From Ophthalmolycus amberensis (Eukaryota; Chordata; Actinopteri; Perciformes; Zoarcidae), in NCBI GenBank assembly GCA_024529925.1, contig JAFEUB010000716.1, positions 2,836,501 to 2,900,500 of the forward strand: a DNA stretch of 64,000 nt, in the 5' to 3' direction. Shown piece after piece: positions 1 to 13,127 of this stretch (the stretch's first letter is position 1; each line of letters opens with the position of its first letter). A program made the position numbers and the translations under genes. Below the pieces are notes generated by a model, which saw only the letters and a list, made by a program, of their open reading frames with translations, made no database searches and was not told the DNA's origin.

Positions 1-1730
1 TCGCCACGCTGCCAAGACGACTTATCAACAATTCCACACTCCCCAGAAGCGTAAGGTTCGAGAGGACGGAATGAGTACTTGTAGCGAGCTTCAAAACTTC
101 TCCGCACTAAATAAACAAGTGACAAGGAAGTTTAATCAATTCAAGGCAGCTGAAGCAAACTTAGAAGTTGGATTGGGGTAAGAAAGGAAAACATGTGCAG
201 CAAACCTGATTCCCATGTTTTCAACAACAAGACTATCAATCAAACTAATTGAAAAAACACATATATGCCACCAACATCTTTTTCTTTATGGAAAACCATG
301 CATCAATCAAATACTAAAGGAAAGTAAACAACACTCCATAGAAACAAACTCTTTGACTTTGCATCAATCAACTACAGGAGAATAAACACTGCACAGACGG
401 ATATAACCTTTTTCCTTTTCTCTCATAAAAAGCACTTTTAAAGAACGTACTGGAGTAAGTGCTGCATGTCCTTTCTCAAATTCACCGCTGCACTTTCAAA
501 GGCAATTTTCTCTCCTCTTCCGTGCTCTTCGGCTTTTGTGAATATATCTGCCAAGGGAATCAGGCCTCAACTGTATTTTCCTTTTTCCCCCAAAGACTAA
601 CAAACGCAATCTCCTGCAACTCCCCTCTCCGACTGTCTTACACCTCCACACCCCGGCAAAGCCGCTTTATTTCTTCTTTCCTCCTTTGCGCCCGTCCTCG
701 CTCCCAGACAGCTCTGTTAGCGATGTGCGCCATTAGTCATGCTAAACCACCAACACACTAGCTCATTAGCATAGAAGTGAACCTGACTCCAGTCAGATTA
801 TTACAAACTCATCACGGCTGCTCCGCCCCATTACTGTCAATCACGCAGCTTACCGAGGAACAGTTGAAAGTGGCACATTACAAAGTCAGGAACTAACTCT
901 TCCGTTAATACTTCATTTCCTGCATCATAACAAAGCTCATGAGGGCCAAGGCCTCAGAGTCAGAGTGTTCTGTCATGTGCATGCATTGGCTAGTAGAATG
1001 TAATTGGTGGAGCCTAGTTTACTTCCACAGCGCCTCTTTATTATCCATTACATGCAAAGTAAGCATGGTTGGAGGACGCAGCCTGGGCCCTGGCACCAGC
1101 TCCTGGATCTATGGGGCTTATAATAGCTTTCTATTGTGATGAAAGGGGTGAAGTGGGCAGCCTCGGTTCTCTGTGCTAGTCCCATCAGTATCAACTGACA
1201 CACGCATACATAGACTCACTGCCACCGACAGGAGAGGAAAAAAAGAGAAGGACCGAAAATCTGTTTCTCTACCAGCTCGGTGCTCTCTTGAACTGAAAGA
1301 AACTGTTTTTTCCTCTCCCATCAAAAGCATTTCTAGTAGTACAAGAGGAAATTCTGAGTGATCTTGTTTATCCTCAGAGACCGGGCTGTTATTCCATGTA
1401 ACATAACCGCATTAAGAGCGGATTAATCTTCGCATAAACAACCTAGAAAAATACATACAGATTTAGATGCATCATTAAAGCTAGTTAGTCTGCACCGGAT
1501 TGGAAAAGCAGAGATGTCACAGGCGAAGAGCAGGAGGGATCATTCGGTCCCTCCATGTTGTACAGCCCAATAAACAGCTGTCTGTTTCTCCTGTCCCTTT
1601 CTCTCATCATGTGCTCCCTGCCAACCAATCACGGCCCCTCTCCTTCCTCTGTCCTCCCAGCCCTTATTCCCAAATTGTAACGTCAGTGTCTACCTTATTC
1701 ATCCACCTCTGGTCTTTTTCTCCTCGCCTG

Positions 1731-1751
1731 CCCTCCCCTCCCCTCCCCTCC
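1731..1751. repeat. (CCCCT)n tract, G-quadruplex candidate on the gene strand
   Basis: Four C runs of three or four bases are separated by single T. On the minus strand (the sense strand of quaking intron 4) this reads as GGGG runs with one-base loops, an ideal quadruplex pattern. Confidence 0.85.
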
Positions 1752-4269
1752 GTTTATACCTCATTCCACCGGGCTGCCAGACGGTTGCATTGTTCCGTCG
1801 CTGTGATCCTTTAATGCCATCCAATCGAGCCAGGAATATCTTGAAGGGATTTGGCCAGGGATGATTTCGGAGCTTTAAATACTGCTCGGGGATTTGCATC
1901 ATTCAGAGATCCTGACTCCTAAAACAGGGATCTAAGTACCTCCTGCAAGTGGATTCAAACCTGGAATGGATCTACGGACATATGCATGAATACTTTTAGA
2001 CTCTTTCCTTGGGTGTCCTCTGCACATCTGGCTTATTATGGGACAAATCTGGAAGTCCAGTTAATTCACATGAAAATGAATCTTCTCTACAATGCACAAA
2101 CTGGGTCACCAAAAAGACAAGTTACAGTTTGGTTCTTTTGATGACTGCGATCACTGACCAAGTCAGGTCCCTACAATGCATTGCTGGATATTATTTTTTC
2201 TTTGTATGATAGTGTTAGACACCTCATGCCTGAGCTGCCAAGAAAGAACAAACCTTGGGATTACAGAGCTTTTTGAACAGAAACAAAAGAGATGGTTTTA
2301 ATTTTGTTGTGCCCCAGTGAGCACAACCCAAAGTTCCACCATGGGAAAACCAGTCAGCGCAGTAGACAGCTAGTGAAGTGTTGTAAACATCACCGCTAAC
2401 AAACAATAACAGTGTGAAAGAGAAGGACTGTGATAAACAAACCAAATGAACCCAAGTAAGACCAACAACAACAAAAAAAGCTTCTAAACTCGAGACACCA
2501 TGGAGGAGGCAAAGAAAGCCATCAGTCCAGAGATGGCTGGTGGGACTGAGAGCATGAGAGTTTGAAATGACTTCAGCAACGGCTGGCAAAGCAAGGCATC
2601 ACAGACGGTAGGGGCTGTGTTTGACGTGCGGCCTTTGGGCTCTCTAAACGTTGAGCTCTACACAATCCTATTTCCCTGCCTAAACACTGGGACACAGTCG
2701 CTGGAGAGACAGATGAAAGCAGTGTGTGTTCCCACTTTGCAGATGAAGCTTGGCCCCAGTAGCGCCCCAGGGGAAGTTCACAAACTACAGTGGGTGGACA
2801 ATGTATAAAGCGGAGTGTGAGAGAGAGACAAAGGCGCAGAGCAGAAGAAAGACAATGTGCACGAGTCTCAATCGGCACAGGACCTTTGGAGATGCAGGGT
2901 CTTAACCGCAGCTCGCCTACAATCGACCCGCAAGCAAGCATATGCACATATGAAAAAACATCCACAAGGAAACACACACACACATCTGCACTTCCTTGCC
3001 ACTCTGTAAGGGGATTAAGGGGACCTTCAAAGAGAGGCAGAGAGATTGGCCAGGGGCCTGCAGGGTCCCACCCCATGCCACTGGGGCACCAGGGCAGATT
3101 AAAACTGCCTGGGTTTCTCAGCATGCCTCCTCTCCCTACACACCGCATAAGGACATGTGACAAAAAAAACCCTGGAGCAGCCACAACCAGGTGGATTAGG
3201 AAGCGGGCTATTTCACAATGATGTCAGGGACCTGGGTGGTTGGGGACCAATGTGCCTGTGGATGAGTGTGAACTGAAATTAAAAAAAGGACAGTACAAGT
3301 GGGCAAGGCTATTTTGTAAGTGGTGCAGAGAGCCTGTGTACATAGAATGCACCTTCACTGGGGATCTTGGTGGACTTAAAGATGTAAATGACAAGACAAG
3401 AGAAGAAAGGAGACTAAATCCCCAAAGAGGGAAGAAATGAAAGAGGTGGATTAGAAACAGGATGATGTTTCAAGGAGGAACAGGGGAACGAAGAACCCAG
3501 GAGAAGGTGTAAAAGAGAAACGGCTAATTGCAGTGTGATGAAGCTGAGGTTTGGTTCAGGACAATAATAGATAACAGAGCAACAAGAAGTCTTCTTAATT
3601 CTGGCCTGACATTTAGGCTTGTTCAACTAGAAAGACTTAATCATGTGTGTTTGTGTGATTCATTGTCTGATGATCCATCATCGTTAAGAATTTGATGGAT
3701 TCAAATACATCCCTCTATGAAACATTGGTTCCATATGTGCAGATATTTTACAGTGGTTGAAGCTAAATTGTTATATTTTTTGGCGTAACTGCAGCATACC
3801 GCAGATACCGCAACATATAAGTTGAGGCTTACGGTGATAACTGACACATTATTTTAGAGCAAAGCATAGGCATGTTACCGTGCTTCGGTTTCTCCCCTGA
3901 TTCTTCACACCAGTGAGTTGGTGAATGACAGAACAAGTGAGGAAAGGTGAGGACGGTGATGAAAGGTGCCGTTCAGCACAAATGTTATTGCAATGGGAAT
4001 CTTTTGCCCGCTTTAGACTTTTTTTTTTTTTTACCATTTCTTGTGTGTGGCTCCGTGAGCAGACTCCTGATGATGAGGGGAACAGCCAGCCGAGTGGGAT
4101 TCAAAGTCACACTGCCTCTTCCCTTGTTCTTGTTTTCATTGCTGCATTGTTCCGTCACCACGTGCAAGCACACATTTCTGAGGCACAAACCCCCACAGCT
4201 AATGAGCGTACTATAGGTCTGCCCCTGGGGAGATACGCATACACAAGAAATTCTATCTACATTAAGTTA

Positions 4270-4395
4270 AACACAATTACTGTTGTGTATTTTATGTTTA
4301 GTGTATTGTTTTTATATATATGATGATTTTAATGTAAAGTGTCTTTGAGTGTCATGAAAAGCACTATATAAATAAAAGGTACTATTATTATTATG
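4270..4395 (+). mobile_element. L2-type retroposon 3' tail fragment
   Basis: The stretch with GTAAAGTGTCTTTGAGTG, AAAAGCACTATATAAATAAA and a terminal (ATT)n run is the conserved 3' end shared by many teleost L2-clade LINEs and their SINEs. Only the tail is recognisable and no reverse transcriptase is present. The left boundary is approximate. Confidence 0.75.
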
Positions 4396-6590
4396 ACAAA
4401 GTCAAATGGTGTTTATTTAAATGGCTCTATCTGATCTGAATCTATGTGCATTTCGGCGACATACAGAAGGCAGATGGGCAAAGCCTCTGAGATCGGCTGC
4501 AGAAGTCTGCCCGGATTTCAGTTGTAGGGACAGGAAATGAAACGGCAGGAGGACAAGAGTAGGGAAGGTGGCCAGGCTTAGGCAGGTTGTTCCCTGCAGG
4601 GGTACCGCTTCCTTAGGGTAAGAACCACCTGTCTGCCCCCCAGGACACCCATAGTGCTGGAGATGGGGAGATATGGGCAGATGGAGATGAACCCTTGGGC
4701 CAACACGGGACCAAGTCCCTCCTGTTGGGCTTGAGCTGAAAGGAGGGACTTGGCACAAAGAAGCTCACTGGTTACTGTATGTAGAACAGCCATTAGACTG
4801 GAGGAATGTGTGCAACTTAGAAGTCATTTAAATTAGGTACAAACTCGTAATAACAGAGGCTTTTGTGGCACATCCTCTCCACACAATATATGGAAAACAT
4901 ATTGTGATAGTTCTATAATGCATCAGTGACTCTGGCATTGACAGCTCCAGCCTGTTCTGTGGTTTGTAACCTGTGTTGTTAACAGGCTGCGGTGGCCTTC
5001 AGGCCACTGCAGATACAGTAATGGAAGAGAGTGGTGAATGCCGTGTCCCCTCAATCATCCAGAGAGGAAATAAGAGCAGCACACAGCAAGAGATGGGCAA
5101 ATACACATCAAAAACAAAGAAAATGGGGAAGGACACACACTTAAGGGGAAAACAGAGAGTGGGGAGAGATGGGCCAAAAGAAAGCAAGAGAAACACAGAA
5201 GAGAACGCAAGACACGGAAATAATGGCAATCCTTCAGTTGACCCGATACTGTAGGTGAAAGAAAGGTGGTAGATAAATCAATTATGGAGATATACAATAC
5301 ATATCGGCCCTCGTCTTTAATGTGATTTACAGAGTTGGATGGGGTTTCTCTCTTCCTGCACATTCGTGAGCTGGCAAATACTAAATATTCTCTTTAGTCC
5401 TCTCAGAGGTGAGGCCAAAGTATAAAGTAGCACCCAAATTCTTCTGCAAATAAGTGTGGATCTTATGAGCAGTACTGGGAGGCCAGTCAGGGTCACGCCT
5501 GAGCCTGCTCTCAGGTGTTTTCAGTTAAAGCCAACATTCAGGCCAGAGGAGTCAAGCAGGGCTGTATTGGTGTCTGGAGTGAAGCTGAAGAGTGGTGGAA
5601 GGACTTGAGTTCTCTTGCTATTGGCATGTACAAATGTAGACATGCATGCTTGAGTATATATGGTTTCACCAGACGGGGTCAATCATGGTCACTCACACAT
5701 TAACCAATCAAATGACATGCAGTAAAAGTCATTATTGACACGAGTGTCGGGAAAGCCGCATCTGTTTCCTGTGGTAAAACGGTTTGAGTGGTCAGTTCCA
5801 ATTATCCACTTATCACCTCGAGATCATTAATTAGAGGCGATTTATACGCCACACAGTTTCAGTGTTTGCTCTCCTGGCTACACGGCTCCAATAGGTGTCT
5901 GAAGTATCTGCCTCAGATGTGTTAGCGGGGCACATGAGGACCAGAAGGCCGGATAAATGAGTACAAACACTGACGATTTGAAGCTGGATAATGATGAAAG
6001 TGGAGGACAGAGGAAGGCTGGGAGTCACACTACCTTCTGGCCAGTTCCTATCTCTACTGCCTGGTAGTGAATGGAAGCTAACACACACACACACTATAGA
6101 CAAAGTAAGAAAACAGCAGAACAGCATTGAAGGAGGAGCCCAGGGATGCAGGCTTGCCGTCTCAAGTAGAGGTCACCAAGTCAAGGAAGCCAATTAAAAG
6201 ATGATTAACATTCATGCGGGAGATGCTGTGTCTACGTGCAGGTGGGCTCACCACACACACACACACACAGACAGAGAGAGCGAAGCAGTGAACAGCGCAG
6301 TCCAGTCTGTTGTAACTGTGGTGTCCTGGGAGGTAGAGATCAGGAGGTTAATATGATCCAATCAAACTCCTTCATTAGCCTGATGAAGGCAACAGCCTAC
6401 AGGGACGGAGAGGATGCAAGGTTGACGAGAACCTACCCATGTACTGCCTACCTGCAAGGCCTCAAAGCCTACTTGAAGCGGCTGGCATAGTGATGTAACA
6501 GCCATTCATCACATTTGCATGTGAACACATGTACAGTGTATAGGATAAGAACAGTTGTGGTGTGTGTGTGTGTGTGTCACAGCCTCAACT

Positions 6591-6650
6591 CTGCAGCTAT
6601 ACTGCAGGCCTTGCAGCTCTACTGCAGGCCTTGCAGCTCGGTTACAGGCA
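6591..6650. repeat. 20-bp tandem repeat, three copies
   Basis: A unit of the form TTGCAGCTCTACTGCAGGCC. The first two copies are nearly identical and the third is diverged (TTGCAGCTCGGTTACAGGCA). It follows a TG microsatellite. Confidence 0.9.
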
Positions 6651-8292
6651 CTAAAACAATATGGTGGGGAGATTTCCCGGGACGATAGAAGCACACAAGC
6701 TAGTTTCATCACAACTCAAGTTTGTTTTCCCTTTCAGGAACCAAAGACACATAATCTCACAAACACCCGTTTTAGACCATTGCCTTTAGAAGCGCTAACA
6801 TAATGTGCACCAAGCACAGTCAATGGCATGCACCAACCGATGAGGCTCAATGGAAAATGTGAGCTTCTGTTCTTATGGATATGGCTGGATGTTATGCATG
6901 ACAGAGGTAAACAGGAGTAAATAAGAGAATGGTAGTGATAGGTAGGCCTAAAAGAGAATAAACATCATTAATTGGGGAGGCACACTAGGAAGGATGCAGC
7001 CAGATGGTGTTTTGTACTCATTTGTCATACACTGCTGACAGAGAGAGAGGGGAGGACAGAGTGTGAGCTAAACAGCAAAGAAAACCAAAAAGAGGTGTTT
7101 ATTGATTGCAAAGTCGGCACACTGCTGCCTAGAACAGACTTCCACCGTTTAAATCTAGCTCTGCTTGTTCTGCACCACCGTGTCTCTGTGCATGCGAGTG
7201 GCTCTGGTAGTTGTACCATTGTAGCACTCTGCCAAGCCGGATGCATACTGGCGAGCACAGACGCAACACCCCGCAGATCGCCAAACTTGGCGACCACTGA
7301 GGTCCATCTGTCTCGCTTTTACAAAAACACCCTCTAGTGCATGTTCTCCCATGAAGGTGGTCCATAGCAGAGTGAAAGAGGAGAGACAAAAAAGAAAGAG
7401 AAATGAGGAGACACAGAAGGCTCAGGGGAGCGAGAGACGGGAAAGAGAACAAAAAGGGGGCCGGCAGACAGGTTTGCCCAAAAAGAGAAACTGTGTGTTG
7501 GCCTTGAAGCACTACAATGCGCCTGGTCAAAAAAGGTGCAATAGAAGGAGTTAGGGGAACACAACAGGGAGCAGTCAGCTGGAGCCAGATTGCAGGACTG
7601 GGCTCCCAACGTGTTGAAACGGAGTAGTGCTGGAGGCCGCCGGTCTGCTACCGCGCTCACTTTGTTCTCAGCAATGACGGTTTCATTCAGCGAGACGTGG
7701 CTCTCCGGGGCCAAAGTACTCCTGCACCAACTAGCTCTTTCTTTCTCTGTGTGCCGTTCTCCTTTCAAACCCAACCGTCCCTGCTTCTCAGGTGCTCTAT
7801 GTGTGTGTGTGTGTGTGCACCTCGATTGATGTACTGTAGATACCTTGCGGCCAGTGCCGGCTGTCACTGCACTGAATCAGATGTAGAGCTACGTAAACAT
7901 TGTTGTCTGGAGCTTTCGTTATCAGGCAATCTCACATAACTTAAACAGCATGGCGTGACTTCAGTCCTCGCTATAACGGGATTATCCCGACAGGATCCTC
8001 CTCTTTAAGATCGTATGGTCATACAGCAGCCCCATCACATTAATTAATATGTGAATGTGTTTACATTCACATTTTAGGATTTAGCCTGCTTGGGATTTTT
8101 TTATATTTTTTATATTTTTTTGATAATTCTGTGCAATGAAACAGAATTATATGCATCATTTTCTAGATCAGCAACATTTTAACTGAAAATAATGCAACGG
8201 TCAAAGCCATTGTCCACTGACAATTCAGTTAGATACAAATCTAATGACTCCTTCATGTATCCCTGAAAGAAACACTGCATCCAACTATACTT

Positions 8293-8360
8293 GGGTGAGA
8301 TTTAGAAGTGCCTAAAAGCAAAATGCGGGTGAGATTTAGAAGTGCCTAAAAGCAAAATGC
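8293..8360. repeat. perfect 34-bp tandem duplication
   Basis: Two adjacent identical 34-bp copies beginning GGGTGAGATTTAGAAG, in intron 4. The complete identity suggests a recent duplication or replication slippage. Confidence 0.95.
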
Positions 8361-8572
8361 AAACACAAACACATTAATATCTAATAGGAAAAGGTGCCTT
8401 TTGGTTACCTCAGGACAAGGCCTGTGTCTGCTGTCAGATGGCCTTGTCCAATTGTCTGCCTGTCATTTTCCCATAAGCCCATCATACAGTGCAGTGACCC
8501 GAGGGGACCAATGAGAATTTATCATATCCATAACAATGTCCAGTGAGTAAGCCTGTCAGTCAATCACAATCA

Positions 8573-8576
<4 letters not shown>

Positions 8577-8609
<33 letters not shown>
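8577..8609. repeat. (CA)n microsatellite
   Basis: About 16 uninterrupted CA units in intron 4; the transcript would carry (UG)n. Confidence 0.95.
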
Positions 8610-8610
<1 letters not shown>

Positions 8611-9597
8611 ACAACTGAAATGCACCCAAACGGAGCCAAATGTGTGCGAGGACACACGAGCTCAGTGTCCTCTATCCATCGTCACACCTGTCGATAGCTT
8701 CCGGCAGCGAGAGAGGATTCTGATAGATCTGAATAAGCCGTCATACTGAGTGATCACATTGCTGCTCATCACCTACAAAACGACACCACAAGGCAAACAA
8801 CATCTTAACTGCTGTGTAAAAAAAAGTACACATAGCTGGTTTAACTGAATGATTACCGTCTGTGCCTCTGCTGTATTTCATGTTACATGCTTGGCCTTGA
8901 TTGATAATTAATAACACTAAAACGGCTCTACAGCCAAAGGCCATCTTAAAACAAAGTGGTATAGTTATGGGAAACCCTTTAATGCAACAGAGGAAGTTGT
9001 GTGTTCACCATCCAAACGTTGTTTGACATTGGGAGTACAACTCAGCAGAAGATCACATATGGAGGGAATTCAGGATGGATTGGACTTAAGCGGGTTTTCT
9101 GTTTACAAAAGTCGGCAGTGAGCAGATTCTTAATTGTGATGGTTACATCATTGTATATAATCATATACACAAATCAGGTTTTCGGTCTCACTCACAATTG
9201 GCCACGGGCTGTTGTAGATCAAAGGGCAATAGCTGACCACAGGTCAGTCATTCTTGCTCTCTAGCCCTTCTTGGGGGCTAGGAAGGAAGGAAGGAAGGAA
9301 GGGGGCTCGTAGTGCGGGCGAGTCGGGGTTTATGCACACAGGTCTGCAAGTATATGAGCGGGGAGGTTACCTAAAGTGCAGTGGGGCTCTCCTGCCGGCT
9401 CCGTTTGAGGGCCTTAACCACGGACTCAAGGGATGAGAAGAGCATTGTAGTGAGTGTGAGTGTGTGTGCATGCATGTGGAAGTATTCGTCTGGGCATGCG
9501 TGTCCATGTGTGTGTGCTATTCAGTGTGTGTATGGACTAGGGCAGGATCAGTGGAGTAAATCCCACTTGAAAGTGTAGCTCAATCAAGCTCTTTTAC

Positions 9598-9600
9598 CCA

Positions 9601-9631
<31 letters not shown>

Positions 9632-9648
9632 CCCGTCTCTCTCATCTC
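9598..9648. repeat. CT-rich polypyrimidine tract
   Basis: TCTCTCTCCC-type sequence with a long uninterrupted CT run. The polypurine/polypyrimidine asymmetry allows a triplex (H-DNA) conformation. Confidence 0.85.
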
Positions 9649-12134
9649 GCTGATGCTCACAGTTCACAGGTAGTTGAAGAGTTCACAGGACTAGGGAGCA
9701 TAAGAGCGCTAGAGAGGGCAAAGAGGACTGGGAACCTTTACACTTCCCATCACCACCTCTTCCAACTGTCAATCAACGAGTAAGGAGCAACCATAAAATT
9801 GACAGGGCGTTACACAATAGTCGATACTTTCTCAACCTACAACATACATACTATGGTTCTATTCTCCCTCTTTCTTTAATTGCTGCAGCTGAGTCCTCCT
9901 CAATGACAAGTAAAGCCGGTTACTTGAAAAGGGAATAAAAAAGCATAACCTCACATTTTGTTTCCTGTGAGATTTAATAAAGGAGATTTTACACCGGCGA
10001 ACGTGGAGAAGATGCCCTTCATTATAACAGTGCGTTCCCGGCGCGTCCATACTTTAATCCCATCTAGTTTAGCATGATAAAGGGCATTACTGCCAGCCAG
10101 CTCTGCTGCCCACCCACTCATGTGTGCATGCACGGGCACGCAACATGAAGGAAATACAGTGCCCTCAGGGATTCATGGTTGGATGATGCACCAGCAGTCA
10201 GGGACGGGATTACTGGACACTTACTGACACTATGCCACTTCTAGTGACATGCATTTGTCCCACCCTAGGCCAGTGCCAGGCCACTGAGGTAATGGGTTCA
10301 GTGTGCGGCCCCTTATGTAAGCAGAATGAAAGGTCAGATCTACAACACAAACCTAATCGGCTTATCTTTCTGATCAATACTAAATAATGAGGTATTCGGT
10401 GCAACAACCAAAATATGTCCGAAAGCAATTATTCATTGAAAATGTACTTTGAGTGAAAGGTTTTAATGTTTGGAATGTATATAACCAGAGACACGTGCAC
10501 CTGTTGCTCTTAGTGCCTCGATGATTGAAGCATTCACAGGTCGTCTATCTCACGGAAGGATCTTTTCATTACATTAGAATGAACAAAGAATGCTTGAAGG
10601 AAAATGGCCTCTGGTGGATTTCAATGGGTCATTAATTACCTCTATAAAACTCTTGTTTGAATTAAGGGGAGAGTGAAACTTTTTATGAGAACATTTTCTT
10701 TACGAGTGTCTCAAAAGAGCTTGAAGCCTCTTTCTTGCGTGTGAGAAATAAAAGAGGAGAGCTCCTCCTTAACCCAATAAATGGTTCAGGTACTGTATCA
10801 ACAGACCCGTTTGAAACAACTGGAAGGCTGCAAAATGAACAGAGACTTGAAGAAAAGTGAGGACGCTATTTCTGTGGCACTCCATTCTGATGAGTGTTCG
10901 CCGCCAAGAGCTGTCATTGACTTAAAACGACGCCGAAAGGGGTTTTGTTGTGCGTGTACACGCGTGTTAACAGTGACTCATTCTGCATCACGCTGCTGCT
11001 TCCAGAGACGGCTTCATCCTCAAGTTGTGTGTGTGCATGCACATACTTGAGTGTGTGTGCAGTTGTGTGTCAACGTCCTCTGTGTGTGTGCATACAGGCT
11101 GTGGAGATCTGAACCACTCCTGCTCTCTGAAACAAAACAAGTGCCCAAAGGAAGTGACGAGTAGGCCGAGTAGAGACGGGCAATTCTTAACAACAGAAGA
11201 TATGAATTGAAGTGCTTTCCACATTGTCAGGCTGGGCTCAGGCCTCGCTAAGACAGACAGGGAGCAGTGATCAGACTAGACAGGAGATCCCGGCATGATG
11301 GCACCTCTTGTGTCAGGTCTTACATCCATAACCAGCGCAGTGCCGATGAGCGAGACTACCGGTAAATGTTACAGTCCATGTGCTATCATTTCCTTCCTGG
11401 CATCCTCTTGTTTAGAATTAAAGGAGCTCATCTTCCTTGAGGTGTCACGTACCCAGCGTTTGAGTCATAATTCTACTAAGTTATATATGCTGATAAATTG
11501 CAATGCAGCTACATCTAGTGCAAACATTGTCCTTTAGAATGTAAATGAAGTACATGTGTAAACATCATTTTGTATGAACGGGATAAAGGGCATGAAGGAG
11601 AGCAGCTTCACAACAGCGCGTCTCATGTTTAACCTTGCATGCTGGGACATTGGCTGGCCCCGTTTCCGCAGACCACCAAGCCCCGTGCGTTGCCCCCTGA
11701 TGGCGTATCTGGGCCTTCAGCTGCCCTGTCCACCTGGTCACCACAGTTAAACAGGAACAAAAACAAATTGTATGCCAGAAAGACTATCGGCAGCCATCAC
11801 CGGTGGCTCAGTGTGTGAGGAAGTCGAGGCGGGGGGAGGGCGGAGATGGAGTGTGGCAGTCACAGGACAGCTAGCTATGTGTTTCCACTCCGCTGGGGGT
11901 ACGGCCAACCTGTTCCCCTCGTCTATATATGGAAGTAAACAGGATGCAGACAGTGGGATAGCGGGGGTGTTTCATATGTAGCCAGAATATCTTGTTTGGA
12001 CTAAGATCATGGAAAAGTCTCTCTCAGCAATAATACATCTGAGCTGAATACGACTGCACTTGTACAGAGCATTAAATAACTTATCGGGCCATAAGCGGCT
12101 ACCATTGTGCATGATTTTGTGTATATGTACTCAC

Positions 12135-12278
12135 AGCAGGTACGAGGAGCTTCTTGACCTCCTCCACGGCTCTCTTCATCTTGATCTCGGCTCGGCCCTG
12201 TGTGTCTTCCACTGTGATCAGGACATGAAGGTCTTCGTTTAAGTGTTCCCAGTTTGGCTTCCCTCTGTTCTGCTCCTC
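12135..12278 (-). CDS. qkia: quaking coding exon 4 (C-terminal part of KH domain)
   Basis: The fourth coding exon has 144 bp (48 codons), phase 0 at both ends, a GTCCAG acceptor and a GTGAGT donor. It reads EEQNRGKPNWEHLNEDLHV, then LITVEDTQGRAEIKMKRAV, ending EEVKKLLVPA. This is the long variable loop, third strand and C-terminal helix of the extended (maxi) KH domain of STAR proteins. The acceptor is preceded by an unusually long CU-rich polypyrimidine tract. In other quaking genes the next exon starts AEGED and carries Qua2; no such exon is visible between here and the left edge, so the gene continues beyond the window and the alternative C-terminal exons cannot be assessed. Confidence 0.97.
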
Positions 12279-12316
12279 CTGGACAAGAGAGAGAGAGGGA
12301 GAGAGAGAAAGAGATG
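12279..12316 (-). promoter_or_regulatory. long CU-rich polypyrimidine tract at the exon 4 acceptor
   Basis: On the gene strand the acceptor is preceded by about 30 nt of CUCUCU-type sequence (complement of 12286-12314), then GTCCAG. This is much longer and more regular than the tracts at exons 2 and 3. CUCUCU is a PTB-type binding motif; whether it regulates exon 4 is not shown. Confidence 0.7.
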
Positions 12317-13127
12317 GTAAGTGAATGTGAGAGTGTGGGTGTGTTGGAGCACCAGTGCCGTAACACAGCATATCAGAGGAAGCGGAGGCGAGAGGCAGGC
12401 GTACACAGAGGACAACGGGGCCCTGTGAAGACAAGCGGAATGACAGGAGTGGTCCTTTAGTCAGCTATTTAAGCTTTAACTTTGAAAGGACACCCTTCCT
12501 TCATAGATCCCTGGCTTCACAGAGACAGCGAGCCCTGCAGCAATTAATATCAGTGGAAAGATGGATGGGTGCACGGATCAGAGAGAGATAGATGGGGATG
12601 CTTTTAATCCACACCAATTTAAATGGTATGCATGGAATGATGATACGGTTTCAAAGTGTCGCAGGATTGTGTGTGTGAAGGTGCACTGACTCGTGTTTGC
12701 GTGGACAATAGTGTCCAGGTAACAGAAGCTCCCTGGGGGAGTCGTTCTCCCACCTGAAAAGGCTGCGCCAAAGCACTCAGCGGTTGCCAAATTGTAGTGC
12801 TAGCAGAACCTGAGAGGCAAAATGGGCTGTATTCAGAAATGCTTTCAATCCATTTTAAGATTTGAATCGGGAAGACTGAGGTTGGGAAATGGTGCGCAAC
12901 GTTTTACATCTTTCAGGAGCACCAATGTAAAGTCAAAACCCGACTTTTGTGGAAAGGTAAAATGGGATATGTAGAGAAATATGGAGTAGGATCACGTTTT
13001 TTTTTTAAACATGCTCCTCCATTTAGCGTAGATACGTTCCTCCCTCTTCAGGTTGACAGTAAATGCAGTGCGCAGACACAGAGCGCTCTAAAAAGCCTTT
13101 GAGGTTGTATCCCATATCACTGAACAA

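Larger units (their letters stand above)
1..12134 (-). other. quaking intron 4 (partial)
   Basis: This is intronic sequence between exon 4 and an unseen exon 5 beyond the left edge. I translated candidate frames for the expected AEGED / LKKMQLMELAILNG signature and found none. It holds an L2-type retroposon tail, several CA/TG and CT tracts, a 34-bp tandem duplication, a triplicated 20-mer and a C-rich tract listed separately. The rest looks like unique, non-coding fish intron. Confidence 0.85.

Noticed and set aside
2573..3184. 203-codon open frame on the minus strand in intron 4
   Set aside because: No recognisable domain, composition like chance translation of intron, and no splice or promoter context that would make it a gene.
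7334..7867. 177-codon open frame on the minus strand
   Set aside because: Crosses a TG microsatellite (THTHTH) and CT-rich DNA; no homology recognised.
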